A DNA stretch of 64,000 nucleotides. It comes from Microdochium bolleyi (Eukaryota > Ascomycota > Sordariomycetes > Xylariales > Microdochiaceae). This document shows positions 35,457 through 47,311 of this stretch, piece by piece; the first letter of the stretch is position 1, and each line of letters opens with the position of its first letter. Position numbers and translations under genes: made by a program. The stretch lies in NCBI GenBank assembly GCA_001566295.1, contig KQ964245.1, forward strand, positions 3,415,524-3,479,523. Reading direction: 5' to 3'. The notes below the pieces were generated by a model. That model saw only the letters and a list, made by a program, of their open reading frames with translations. It ran no database searches and was not told the origin of the DNA.

Positions 35457-36602
35457 GGTCGCTGGAAGGCAGCCTCTAGAGGCGCAGGACTATGTGGAAT
35501 GGAGGGGTTTGCAGGCCTGTGAGACCGACAGGTGCGGTTGACGAAGGTAATCGAGCAAGAGGCGATGACGGATGACGAAGCTCCTTTGGAGAGCCAGGAA
35601 CGAGCGCAAGCCAGCGAAAGGAGCCGTCAGCCATGCGACCACTCTGTGCACGGACCATACGTGCAGGCTGCCGCGTGCCTAGGTTGTGCCTCGGACAAGA
35701 TATCCTACCCGGCAGCGGCCCCTGAGCTTCTCTCACAAACAGCTTCCGAAATGAATCAAGTCTTTCCCTAGCACAGTCCCTCCGGCCCAGAGCCTACTTT
35801 ATCTCGTCCTGCAGGACAAAGCCGGGGGCTTAGTAAACAGTACTGCTCTGCTGATTACGGAGCTTCGTGGCAAAATGTCCATCTTCAGATTGGCTGAAGT
35901 ATCGAGCGTGCCTCGCGTGCCTTACAGCTGCCGGCGACCCATAGTCCCCGGACGTATCATACGTCACTCCTGCATGTGAGACATTCTCCACCTGTCGCGA
36001 ATCAGTGTCAGTTATGCCTCTGGTGCTCGTGAACAGTAGCCCGTCGCAGTTGGTGCTTGCTTGGTCATGATACCGCATGATCTCATCTGACTTTGGTAAC
36101 TATCACAGGACATAGACTCTAGACACGGGCATTGGCAGAACCTCAAATGCACAATGTGTGTTACACGCCTATATACTGGAAGCTACAGTGCCTGCTGGGC
36201 ATGGTGAAACATCCACTGCCAATGACTACGGTCTACGGGTGGCTCCCACTGTGCCACTGCTGGTCAAGCGATCAAGGCACACAATAAAGCGCCCGAGACG
36301 AGGAAAGACAGTCTCCCTGCATAGGTCCAGACTTACAAGTGAATTCTGTGGAGGCCCAGTTCTGGGTGATCGTATGTTGTACAAGTTCCTGAAAACGTGG
36401 CTTTTCTGACAACTTTGTTTGCCTCATGATGGGCAGTGCAGTTGGAAGGGATAAAACGGTCATGCCGCTAAATCTGGCTCCATGAAGCTGGACATTAACA
36501 CTAAAAGCGCAACTTATAGAGGGTCGGAGCTCGAAAGAGCTGGAGATGATGCTGCCAAACCTTGTGATGTGGTTTCTTTTGTGGTCTAAGTCAAGATAGA
36601 AT
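35457..36602. other. Intergenic region between pan1 and spp2
   Basis: About 1.15 kb: pan1 promoter/5' UTR and spp2 3' flank. No recognisable gene or RNA was found. Confidence 0.6.
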
Positions 36603-37700
36603 TCATCGCCGGCTTCGTCGGTCATCGTGCCGATGCCTGTCGCGGTCCCGGTCTCGGTCATTACTCCCCCGATCGTGGCTGTCTCTGTACCTCTCGCGGT
36701 CGCGCTCTGATTTGTAGCTGTCGCGATGTCGGTCATCTCGGTCGCGTCGTTCTTTGTCTTTGCTGCTTCGGTAATCTTCAAGCCGAGGGCGGCGCTCTCG
36801 GTGTCCATGCTTCCTGGCGAGTTCGGCCTGCTTTATCTCCTGGTCCTCCTTTGCGCCGAGCCCCATAAACTGTGTTCGGCGCTTGACTTCTTTGGCCTTG
36901 GGAGCTCTTTCATCTCCTTTCCAGCCCATGCCACGCAACATGGCTGCACCAAACTCCCCGTCGGGGATCTGGTCGTACTCGTCTACTGTAGACACCTCCG
37001 CCGCCGCTTCGACAGCACGACGGTAAGAGTCCTCCTCGTTCATCGGTGCGGGCCCCTTCGCCTGTGTCTCACTACTGGTGATGACGATATCCTGTCCGAC
37101 TTTCCGTCGTTTGCCCTCGAGTGCGTCGATAGCATCCTGCTCTTCATCTCGGGGAGGGGAATTGCGCGCGTCAGGCCTGTCGCCTTCCACCTCAACTTTA
37201 TCGCTGCCTGCTTTCACAATGTCTGAAGAATCCTTCTTCGACACGCTAAGACCCCATTGAATGTCTTTTTCCTGATCGGGCAGCTCCTTATCTCGGAGCG
37301 CATCTTTCCTAGGGTCGACGGACTGCTCTGATGCTGATGTATCCCTCGTGCCTCGGGAGCGTATTTCGGCTTTCCAGTCTCGGTTTCTGTGGCCACCGAT
37401 CACGAATGGCGCTTTCGATGCGGCACCCGTGTCTGTTCTCCTATGCCTTGGTGCTGTTTCGTGCTCTGCGCCATCAGCACCAAAGCCTGTGACGGCTTCG
37501 AGCTTCCCAACGCCTTCGTCATCGTCGTCGGATTCTGAGTCACCGCCGAGGGCGTGTCGTCGCTGACGCTTGCCTAGGGTCGATGGAGGATCCGGCTTCC
37601 GTGTCGAGATTGATTTCTTTGTCGCCTGACTAGTCGAAGGCTTGCCTCCAAATTTGATGGCGATGCGCGGTGCGTGGGTTGCTGGCGGGGGCTCGGGCAT
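36603..37700 (-). CDS. spp2: Pre-mRNA splicing factor Spp2 (G-patch, GPKOW/MOS2 family)
   Basis: A single exon gives 365 residues. Spp2 activates the DEAH helicase Prp2 before the first step of splicing through its G-patch. The protein begins with the family motif RIAIKFGGK (residues 12-20), then a basic/acidic region and the segment DIQWGLSVSKKD. A G-patch-like core, IPDGEFGAAMLRGMGWKGDER, lies at about residues 244-264, and its conserved Gly-Met-Gly-Trp is intact. The C-terminal 80 residues are an Arg/Asp/His-rich RD-type tail with repeated DRDRDRHR-like runs. With Aquarius this is the second spliceosome gene in the window, though the two are more than 20 kb apart. Confidence 0.9.
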   Translation of the reverse strand: MPEPPPATHAPRIAIKFGGKPSTSQATKKSISTRKPDPPSTLGKRQRRHALGGDSESDDDDEGVGKLEAVTGFGADGAEHETAPRHRRTDTGAASKAPFVIGGHRNRDWKAEIRSRGTRDTSASEQSVDPRKDALRDKELPDQEKDIQWGLSVSKKDSSDIVKAGSDKVEVEGDRPDARNSPPRDEEQDAIDALEGKRRKVGQDIVITSSETQAKGPAPMNEEDSYRRAVEAAAEVSTVDEYDQIPDGEFGAAMLRGMGWKGDERAPKAKEVKRRTQFMGLGAKEDQEIKQAELARKHGHRERRPRLEDYRSSKDKERRDRDDRHRDSYKSERDRERYRDSHDRGSNDRDRDRDRHRHDDRRSRR

Positions 37701-39435
37701 TTTGTAGAGACAGATGCGTGATGTGTGGCTGTTCTGTTGAAAGATATGAGAAATGTTCGGCTTGTGCAGGTACTTTAGGTCTCCTGGATTGCCTCATCGC
37801 GACTTCGACCGTGACGAAAAGTTGCGAGCTAGCAGTTAGCACTGTCCAAGGGCTGTGTTCAAAGTTCTGATTCGCCGACTCGTAGAGAGGTGGAGACCGC
37901 CTATTTCCCAAGTTCCCAGCCCCAGCCTCACCTGCATCTCTCAAGATGGTCCAAACTCGGAAGGTACGCGATCGGATGCTAGTTATATATGTACTGCTCA
38001 AAGTTGATGTTCGGAAGTCTGTGGCAAAACGCGGGGACATGACAACGACCTACCTCTGGCACTTATCCTGCTCTTAGACTCTTCATGATGACTGCGATAC
38101 CCTGCAGACACCGGAAGATGTTAGTGACACAGCGACCGCATGGTTATTGCTGGACCACAACATGTACAGGGGTCAGATCTGCTTTGGATAAGGACGACGA
38201 GGGTACGTGTTCTGGCTATCCGGTGGCTCCTTAGGGGCGACCGGGAGTGACTACGATCACATGGATCGTTCCATAGGTGCTTAGGCTTCGCTGTGAAGCT
38301 CCAAGACCTGCATGACTCGACTCCAAGCTCACTGACAGTCACGTCGCCGCTTTGGAACCAACTCCCTTATCAGACATAGTCATGACGCCAACACTCAGGC
38401 ATGCTGGTTAGCTGCTCCACCATAAAAAGTCTGATGTGTGTGTGTGGCTGAAGGCACGACCATGCTGAGCATAGAGTCCCAGTGTCCGCCTCCTCTCCTA
38501 CGCCGGCTCCTTGCTTTGCAGAGTTTGGCTACGCAGAGGTGGTGTGGCATCCCGAGCCGTGGACAATGGGATGATGCATGGCGGCTTGCCACCGCCAACA
38601 CTGGTGGGCATGGCATTTGACAAGCCATCGCGGAGAGAGCATCAATTGCCATGGTTCTCTGGAAAGCGGAGAATCACCTCCATCCTACCCCTGCACGTCT
38701 CCAATAGAAGCCATCCCTCCCACGCCAATGGAAGCCATCCCTCCCACGCCAGAGACCCATCTTCCAACCCCCCCCCCTTGCAAGTTCTGGATGCTCTCCG
38801 TCTCCAGGCATCCTGAACAAGCCAGTTCCCTGACCGATGCCGTGCTCTTTGGTATCCGAGCTGTCGCGTCGATTGCCGTGTTTGGGGAAGAGGCTGCCTC
38901 GTAGGCAGCTGCATTGTGCTCGGTTTGAGAATAGCCGTTTCTGGACGTGCGAGTAGGCTGCCATGCATGCACCGACCGCCTGGTCGCTTGTCTGCCTATT
39001 GTCGAGGAGTCTAGAGCAGGATCAATGCCAAGCAACACTCGAGCATGGGCTACGGCACCTCTGGAAGCCGTTCGAGGCGTCAAGGTCAAGGTGTTGGTGG
39101 ACGACTGAGCAAGAAGAGGGCAGGCAGGAATCGATGAAAGCAGATAGGCCCCACTACCACCCAAATTACCACCACTACCACAGCAAGTGAACCCCCCCCC
39201 CCAGCAGGACCTTGGTGCCAGGTAGATCCGTCCAGGACCGCGAGCCTGCGAAAAATTGCAACGGCAACCTCATCAAGACGCCCTCACGCGGATGCCACGC
39301 AACGGATCTCAATCTGCCACGCACCCACGCCGCCTTTTCCATCTCCCAAAACCCCTTTCCCCATCTCTCTGACCGCCTATTATCCCCGTGCAGCATCTGT
39401 TTTCATGCAAAACGGATGTCGCTGTCGTCTGTGCC
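37701..39435. other. Divergent intergenic region between spp2 and vid21
   Basis: About 1.7 kb containing both promoters. Short runs include a TG microsatellite near 38432-38443, a C-rich run at about 39190-39202, and an imperfect direct repeat at about 38706-38752 (AAGCCATCCCTCCCACGCC, twice). No gene was recognised. Confidence 0.6.
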
Positions 39436-42400
39436 ATGACTGAGGTCGTGCCCGTCGACCGCACGAAGCTCTTGCACCAGAAGCGGCAAGAATGCACGTA
39501 AGAATACCATCATTCGATAGAGCTCGCTCTTCCGATTCCAAAAATATGATTTTTGAGGTGCTGACCTGCCATAGCTCAATTGTGCGGTCGCGAAAGCGCA
39601 AGCTTCGCGAACTCTTCGCTGTCGCGACCACGACTGATGGGGTCCCCAAACACAGCTTGGCGGATCCCGACGTGCAGCCCCCGACTGCAGCCGAACTCGA
39701 GTTCTTGCAGCACTGCGACATATTACAGTATGTCCCGGCACTTGTGTCCTTCGCATAGCACTGCGAATTGCCCTTGTCCTTTCACCATTTGCATGTCCAT
39801 TGTGATGTTGCACTAACACGGTCTCTCCAGGGGCAAGAAATTCAGCGAACATGCGATTCCGACGCGTCCACCGTTCCGCCTCGACTTCGCATCCAAACCA
39901 GCAAACAGGGCGTCGCCTTTGCTGAGCAATAATTCCTCATTCGCTTCTTCAAAGAGGGAACTGACCCCCGACGTGCGACAAACCTCCACTTCGAACTCGC
40001 CATCGTCAGCAGCGGCGCGATTGCACAGTTCCGAAAAGTCGCAGCTCCCACCTGTGCACCAGCACGACGGCCAGAGTCATGCAATCCAGGCAACTCGGCC
40101 AACCCCAAGGGCATCGCCCGGGGCGCCAAACGGGGCGCCACCACGGACGGCTTCGCCGAACGTACCCAGCAAGCTCTCTACTGACTTAAAGATGCATAAC
40201 GGCGAGCACGGACAGAGCAGCCCGCGGCCAGCCGCTGCTGAAGTACAGTCGACAACGAGCACAGAACCCACAGCCGCGATTTCGCAACCGTCAAACTTAC
40301 CTGCCAAACTCGATCCGTCCTCCACTCACAAGTCGGCTCCTCATGCGAGTGATAGCAACACAACGTCTCAGCAGCAAGTGACGCCGAACGCTGGCGTCAC
40401 CCTGGGCCATGGAGCGAGCGCCAACCCTCATACGTCACTACCGAATGGTGTGGGCAAGGCCGAGCCTGCTCGCCAGACGCCTCCGGTCAGTCTTTCAAGT
40501 GCGCCACCGCCAGGTCAGAAGCCCTCTCCTTTGTTGGAGAGGAAGCCGCAGCAGGAGACGATACCACAGCAGGCTCAAGTCAACGGGACCACTCCCAACC
40601 CCGCACCTACTCTGGCAGCCGGTTCCGTCGCTCAAAAGTCGGCTGTTGTGCCACCCTCGATTCAGCACAGACCGACTCCTGTACCGAAATCTACATCTGC
40701 GACTCATCAAGGCCCAGCAGTGAAGAAGATAGCGATGTCGAGTGGGCAGATGAAAGCGCCAGCCACTACGACTGCAACAGCGAACCATTCTGGCGACTCG
40801 ACGCGACCATCGCCAACGCACGCCCCATTGAAAGTTTCGCAAGACAACCAGACACCGAAGTCTGTCGATACATCAAAACCCTCCAACGCCTCGCTAGTTC
40901 ATCACGTCGCATTGAAGACAGGGCCGAACACGCACGCAAGCCCCGCATTGACGGAACGTCCATATGAGCCGCTGCAGCTCGGCCCATCGGAAAATAGCCA
41001 CCAACTTTCGGTCTCTGAGGTACTGGCGCAGCCCCCTCCTAATCTTCTAGCCGAGAACCAGACGGAATCCGGTGATTCTCATGTTGGTCCGATCACACCG
41101 ATCTCTCAGTCCTCGAGAGTGCGGCCACGCGGTGTCCAGAAAGCTAAAAGCAAAGACAAGAGCAAAATGTCTATGGTTGTGTTTGGAAAGCAGCTCGGCC
41201 GCGGTGCAGAGAAGAGTAGGGCACTCGTGCAGAGCCGAGCCAAGCCAAGCCAGGGACCGAACGAGGATTACTTTACGCCTCTGTTCGTGCAAGCTTTTGC
41301 AGCAAGCTCGAAATGGATGAAGCCCCTGGACCAAGTCCTGAACCAGGCCCACAAGACCGTTTCGACACCAGATTCGTACACGCAGATCCTCGACCACCAG
41401 GCCTGTCGGGTTCTGCGGCGAGTATACTCTCTGCAGCATCACGATAAGTGGTCATTACGCCAGCCGAAGCGTTGTCCAGAACCTACACGCCCGCCGTCGC
41501 ACTGGGACGTACTACTGAAGGAGATGAAATGGATGCGAACAGACTTTCGCCAGGAGAGGAAATGGAAGATGGCAGCAGCTCGTAGCATGGCCTATGCCTG
41601 TGCCGACTGGGTTACCGCTACACCAATCGAGCGTAAGGAGATGCAAGTCGCCGCTGTACTCCCTCCTAGGGACACGGATGATGATGACATTGACATGAAC
41701 ATTGGCGACGCCGTGGAGGAGCAGCTGGCGGAAGGCCACCCTACGCCTGATTTGATCCCGTCCGCAGAATCTGAGTCACTAGTTGATGAGGAAGAGCCAC
41801 ATCACAATATCTTCGAGACAGTCGCCCCGTCTGCGATCTTTTCTCTGCAGCAAGACGATCTTGTGTTCCCTTTGCAGCATTCGCCGAGCACAGACCGACT
41901 GTTGGAAGAATTGCCAATGTATGGCTCGCCACTGACGGTACCCAAAGCAGATTCCTTGAGCCCGGAGTTCGACCCCGATGCGGCTTGGCGAAGACCAGCA
42001 CTGCCGTTGAGTCGCTTTGTTGAGGGTGAGATGAAACTGGTCTCGCCTGAGGCCCCTCGCATGCGCAGCCGCTATAGACACACGCTGGAGGACGAAGATG
42101 AAGACGAAGACGAGATCGTATTTGGTAGCTCCGGCGAGAAACACCCACAGGCGCAACCACAGAACCCTGATGTCGCGCTTTTCCGCACCGAGAACAAGAT
42201 GATGCGAGACCGTCTCCATGCCGGTCATCAGTTCCGTCCGCCTAACGAGCACTCGATGCCATTCCAAACGTTCTACGAGTCGCGTAGTCCATCGCAGTGG
42301 ACACAGTCGGAGGACGATGAGCTGAAGAGCCTGGTACGCGAATACTCGTATAACTGGTCCTTGATATCGAGCAATCTGGCGACAAAGTCTCTGTTCGTGA

Positions 42401-44179
42401 CAAGTGCTGAGCGGAGGACGCCCTGGGAGTGTTTTGAGAGATGGGTCATGCTAGAAGGACTACCTCACGACATGCAGAAGACACAGTACTTCAAGTTGTG
42501 GCAGAATCGCATCGAGTCCGCTCAACAATTGGTCCGCCAACAAGCACAGAATGCCCTCCAGCAGAGCCAGCAACAGCAACAAGCCCAACAGCAGCAGCCA
42601 AACAGTTCGAACAGTGGTCCAGTGACGCCTCTGCCCCGGCGCCGGCAGTCTATCCCACTCAAGGTCGAGCGACGGCGAAACCAGAAGCATCTGACGATGA
42701 TTGACGCCATGCGTAAGCTAGCAAAGAAGCGCGAGACTGCTCAAGCGAAACAGCAGCAGGCAGCATCCCTGGCTGCGATGCGCAAAGCACAGAGCACCGA
42801 AGCAGCCCAGCCACGGCAGCCGACGAAAACACCACGAGAGTATAGCATCATGCGGTACGAGAGAGATCAGGCCATGGCCGAAAAGCTTGCGGAGAGAGTC
42901 GCGGCGCATCAACAGCGACAGGATGCCAACCGCAGAGTACGTCACCCCACTTTCCAGACCTGTGTTATTTCAAGCTAACGCGCCACTACAGGCGCAAATT
43001 CAAGCCCGAGCACAGCAAGGTCAAGCAGCACAGCTCGCGGTCCAGAATGGCACTCAGAACTCTCAGACTGCCCCTCAACTCGCAGCTGCACAGGCTAATG
43101 GTGCCATGGCTCGTCCCGGTGCTCCTGGCCACGCTGCTGTGAATGGCCAGGCCAGACCTCGTATGCCCATGCAGCCCACATCCAACGGTACTGTCACTCC
43201 AGGGCACCCTAACGGCGGGCTTGTACCGCCTATGCATCCAAACGGCGCTGGCCAGGTACAAATGCCCATTGTTAACGGCCAAGCTCGCATGGCCATGCCC
43301 AATCAACAAGCCAATATGCAGCTCTTAATGCAAGCTCAACGCATACAGGAGCAGCAAAGGCAGTCGGTGCAGATTCAGCAACAGCAACAACAGCCACAGC
43401 ACCAGCAGCAGCAGCACGCGCAGATGCTTCAGCAGCATCAGGGACAACAATCCACGCCGCAACAGCAACAACTCCAGATGCAACAGGCAAACATGCAGAT
43501 GCAGAACTCCCCCCCTGCCATGCGCGCCGCCGCGCTCGCCAGTCTCAATCAAAAGAACTTCATGAACAACCCACAAGCTCAAGCACTGATGGCGTCTATG
43601 AATGCGGCCAATGGTGCCGGCATGTCCACTCCACCGACTCCAGGCTTCAGTGTCCCGACAGGAGGGGCCGGCTCGCCACCAGCGGCAAGTCCTGGCATCC
43701 CGCAGCAGACACATCAGACCTATATTTCCCAGCTGCAGCACATTGAGACTCAACTCAGGCAGTCTCAACCGAACGCCCCGCCAGACATGATCCGGCAGAT
43801 GGCCAGGCAGCTGTTGCAGAACCGTCAGAATACAATCATGCAGTCTGCAATGAATGCCGCTGCTGGTGGGGCTGCTGGTCAAACTGCAGCCGCGAACGGA
43901 CCTCATCAGTATGCGCAGCTGCTTCGTGCACAGCAGCAGCAACAAGCGCAAGCAGCAGCGGCCGCCCAGGCTCAGGGGCAGGGCCCGCAGCAGGGCCAGC
44001 AGCAGCAAGGCCCGCAACATGTGCAGATGCAAGGACAAGCACAGGGCTCACCCGCACTCGCTCAGCAGGCAGTGCAGCAACAGAGATTGCAGCAAGCACA
44101 ACAGGCACAGCAGCAAAATGCTCAGCACCAACGCAACTCAAGTGGGAGCGCGACCCCGACCCCAGCTGCGAACAAGTAA
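39436..44179 (+). CDS. vid21: NuA4 histone acetyltransferase scaffold Vid21/Eaf1
   Basis: Four exons (39436-39497, 39575-39727, 39831-42936, 42992-44179) encode 1502 residues. Vid21/Eaf1 is the platform of the NuA4 complex, which acetylates histones H4 and H2A in the nucleus. The first three exons rebuild the conserved N-terminus RSRKRKLRELFAVAT and ILQGKKFSEHAIPTRPPF, supporting the start at 39436 and both early introns. Residues about 100-570 are Ser/Pro/Thr-rich and probably disordered. An HSA domain lies at about 620-690 (HWDVLLKEMKWMRTDFRQE), where actin and actin-related proteins dock. An acidic region follows, then a SANT/Myb domain at about 894-960 (WTQSEDDELKSLVREYSYNW). The C-terminus is very rich in Gln, with uninterrupted Q-runs from CAG/CAA codons. 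Introns are 77, 103 and 55 nt. Confidence 0.93.
43365..44130 (+). repeat. CAG/CAA-rich low-complexity tract in vid21
   Basis: Dense CAG/CAA codons, densest at about 43365-43495 and 43925-44125, encode Gln-rich runs interrupted by His, Met, Leu and Ala. The tract is a candidate for length variation between strains. Confidence 0.7.
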
Positions 44180-44761
44180 AAAGTCTCTATGGTTTGACAG
44201 CCACCACGTGATGAGACAAACATCCTATCATAGGCACGCAACGTCCGGCTTGTTCAGCAAGCGGATATCACGCAAGTCCTTGGCGCAGCGCGCCCAAATA
44301 GCTCATACTCATCGACGATTGCGTACTCCGAACGTCGAGTACTAGACATACAATAATACCCAAATAATACCCTGATGACTTCTGAGATCTCGTAGCATGA
44401 CCGCGTTGACACCAACACATGTGAATGCATGTCCAAAATACAGCTGTAATTCTATGGCCAATGGCGCAGGCTTCTTGACGGAAAATCTCCCTCGTGGTTT
44501 GAGCATCCATTCCTAGGTGCCCAATATCATGTGTAGCTACTCGTCGCGAGACTTTATTGTCGATTCTGTTAGATTTGAGCTTCTGGTGTGGTAATGCTGG
44601 TCGATGTTAGATGGGCTTGTGATAAGATAAGAGTTTGCCCCACTTAAACTTTGGAAAAGTCGAGGCCCAGACGACTTGCCTGGGATCTTTAACCTTTCAG
44701 ACAGCAGCACCTCAGTACAAATCTGCAATTGCACAACACACTTCGAATCTTTTAAAAGACA
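44180..44761. other. Intergenic region between vid21 and mak11
   Basis: 582 bp between two plus-strand genes, AT-richer than the flanking coding sequence: vid21 3' UTR and mak11 promoter. No other feature was seen. Confidence 0.6.
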
Positions 44762-46276
44762 ATGGCGAAGCGGAAGAGAAACGACCAGGCCAATGGAGCC
44801 AAGGCCACTGATACGGCACCTCCGAAGAAGTCAAAGAGTTCTGCCTCGGCTGCGACACCCAGTATTTCATCCCCATACACAGTCCAGGTTGTGACCGGCT
44901 CCTACGACCGCATCCTGCACGGCTTCACAGTCGCAGTGGGCGGCGACGGCAGTGCCGATTTCGCCGACACGTTTCTTTTCAACGCACACAGCTCCGCGAT
45001 CCGATGTCTCGCGCTGTCGCCCGCGTCCAAGCCGGAGCCGGGCAAGGCACAGAAGGTGATGCTCGCCTCGGGCAGCAGCGACGAGCGGATCAACGTGTAC
45101 AACATCTCGGCGCACCCGACATCCGCCAAGAAATCCAAGGAGGACGATGCGCTCTCCCGGATCGCGCCGCGCCGGATCCTCGAGAACCCCAAGAACCGCG
45201 AGGTCGGCACGCTGCTGCACCACTCGTCGACCATCACGAAGCTCGCATTCCCCTCCAAGTCGAAGCTCATGTCCGCCTCGGAGGACTCGACGATCGCGGT
45301 GACACGGACGCGCGACATGGCGCTGCTGTCGAGCCTCAAGGCGCCCATACCGAAACCCTACGGGAGGCCAAGTGGCGACACGGCGGCCCTGGGGGCCACC
45401 CCAGCTGGTGTGAACGACTTTGCCGTGCACCCAACGGGCAAGCTCATGATCAGTCTGAGCAAGGGAGAGAAGTGCATGCGGCTTTGGAACCTGACGACGG
45501 GCAAGAAGGGCGGCGTGCTCAATTTCCCGAGGGACATGCTGCAGGAGGTGGGCGAGGGCCGGCACTCGTCTGGTGAAGGGAGGGCGATCACTTGGAGTCC
45601 CGCGGGCGACGAGTTCTGCGTCAGCTTTGACCGGAATGTGCTGGTGTTCCCCCTGGCACCCGGCGACGACGGTGGTATTCAGCCCAAGTGCAAGATCATG
45701 GCCGACTCGAGAACCAAGGTGCATGCAATCTCGTATGTGGCCTCGAGCGGTGGCAACGCCAGTACGGAAGGCGCTGAGGACGACGACTCGCTGCTGGCTG
45801 TGTCGACTGAGGACGGCCGAATTCTGTTCTTCTCCACTGCGGAGGAGGATCTTGTTGCGCCGCCGAGCAAGCCAGACAGCGGCACCAGCAAGGGCGCCGC
45901 CCCCAGCCTGCCGCTTGCGAGATGCATCGGGCACGTGGGTGGCAAGGAGATGGGCGTCACAGGACGGATCAAGGACTTCACGATATTGAAAGCACCAAAC
46001 ACAAGCGGCAGCGCGGAGTTTCTCATCGCGGCGGGCAGCAGCGACGGCAAGGTCAGAGTCTTCAGCGTGACGGCCGCTGAGCTGCTCAAGGCGAAGAAGC
46101 AGGACGGTGGAGAGGCGACCAGACAGCTCGGCAGGCTACTGGGTACATACGAGACGCAGAACAGGATCACGTGTCTGGAGGCGTTTGTCATGATCCCCCG
46201 GCCGGAGGGTGTCGAGGATAGCGAAGATGAGTCTGAGGATGTCTCAGAGGAGGAGGAGGAGGAGGAGGAGGAGTGA
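44762..46276 (+). CDS. mak11: 60S ribosome biogenesis WD40 protein Mak11 (PAK1IP1 family)
   Basis: A single exon gives 504 residues. Mak11 is a nucleolar WD40 protein needed for early/middle 60S subunit maturation, and in animals its orthologue PAK1IP1 also binds PAK1. The protein starts with a basic nuclear-localisation-type segment (MAKRKRND, PPKKSKSS). A beta-propeller follows with repeats around VVTGSYDRILHGF, LASGSSDERINVYNI, SASEDSTIAVTRTRD, VNDFAVHPTGKLMISLSKGEKCMRLWNLTTGKKG, ITWSPAGDEFCVSFDRNVLVF, and a late blade near LIAAGSSDGKVRVFSV. The C-terminus is an acidic tail ending in a run of Glu encoded by a GAG-rich tract (46247-46273). Codon use is strongly GC-biased, which produces long spurious antisense frames. 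Confidence 0.93.
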   Translation: MAKRKRNDQANGAKATDTAPPKKSKSSASAATPSISSPYTVQVVTGSYDRILHGFTVAVGGDGSADFADTFLFNAHSSAIRCLALSPASKPEPGKAQKVMLASGSSDERINVYNISAHPTSAKKSKEDDALSRIAPRRILENPKNREVGTLLHHSSTITKLAFPSKSKLMSASEDSTIAVTRTRDMALLSSLKAPIPKPYGRPSGDTAALGATPAGVNDFAVHPTGKLMISLSKGEKCMRLWNLTTGKKGGVLNFPRDMLQEVGEGRHSSGEGRAITWSPAGDEFCVSFDRNVLVFPLAPGDDGGIQPKCKIMADSRTKVHAISYVASSGGNASTEGAEDDDSLLAVSTEDGRILFFSTAEEDLVAPPSKPDSGTSKGAAPSLPLARCIGHVGGKEMGVTGRIKDFTILKAPNTSGSAEFLIAAGSSDGKVRVFSVTAAELLKAKKQDGGEATRQLGRLLGTYETQNRITCLEAFVMIPRPEGVEDSEDESEDVSEEEEEEEEE

Positions 46277-46864
46277 TATGACCTTGGAGTAGGCGAACAT
46301 GGAGGGAGAGCTGTGTACAACGACACAAATAATAAGCACGTTTTACGCGCTGCCATGGACTGCCTTGATGATCTGACTGCATGGCTCGGTCCAGCTTGCT
46401 GGCGCTTGAACTCGCTCTTGACCTGCGACTGTGCTTGTCCAGATACTTACAGCTGCCCCCGGACAATTGCGTATGTACTGACCGGACTCGCTCGCGAAAA
46501 CTCCTACCGGGACCGTTGGGAGTTGTGCTGGGCACAACGAGCATCCTGATCTGGATACGCCTTCGTCCGGCCTCCGGATGCGCCGGACCACGCACACGAT
46601 GACGAGCTAGTTAACACCTCGTTCTACATGTTGCTGCACACTCTGAGGAGATGCAAGGTAAACCTTAACAAGCCGCCTCGGCCGAAAGTCCGGCAGAGCC
46701 GAAGAGGGCCAAGTAGGAACTTGCAATCTGTGTCGAGAGCTGCCGAGGAGATGGGAGCGATGGGAGCACAGTGTTGAGATGTGCATACGACCGCACACTG
46801 GAGGGCGCTCTCGTCGTCGACACACGCATGCACACGGCACAGCACAGTGCAGCACATGCACGCC

Positions 46865-46887
46865 TGCACGCACGCATGCATGCACGC
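46865..46887. repeat. 23-bp perfectly alternating pyrimidine-purine run (Z-DNA-prone)
   Basis: The sequence alternates Y-R without interruption (TG, CA, CG steps only) and sits in a wider TGCA/CACG-rich stretch starting near 46815. Such runs favour left-handed DNA under supercoiling. Confidence 0.6.
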
Positions 46888-47272
46888 TCGTCTGCATGCC
46901 CGCGTCGGCGCTGCTGTAGAATGACATAGCCTGGAGCGGGCAATTGGTCGACTTTGTGCCTCCGGGGCCATCTTTGCTCCACACCGAGGGACAATGCATG
47001 TGATGCTCCGGACGTGGATTCCGGGATTCACAGAGCACACGGCTCGACGAGACTACGGAGTCTTAGCCGTAGGAACAGCTGGCTGAGACATGGTGCGCCT
47101 GTGGATCTTGATGGAGATTGACACGCGCTGGGGAACTACGGAACAAGGTACGCAGTCTGGTGAGAGAGTCTGGCGTGGTGCAGATCCCATGCCACACCAC
47201 CACCACCACCACCAGAGCTGACCGAGCGAGCCGCCGCCCCGCATGCACCTGATCCATGGACAATTGCCATGT

Positions 47273-47311
47273 CACGACAGGACACGACACGTCACGACAC
47301 GACGACACGAG
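47273..47311. repeat. Short degenerate CACGACA tandem repeat
   Basis: Five or six overlapping copies of CACGACA-like heptamers with 1-2 bp spacers. Function unknown. Confidence 0.6.

Noticed and set aside
44867..45934. 355-codon minus-strand open frame inside mak11
   Set aside because: Antisense shadow produced by the strong GC bias at third codon positions of mak11; the sense frame is a clear WD40 protein.
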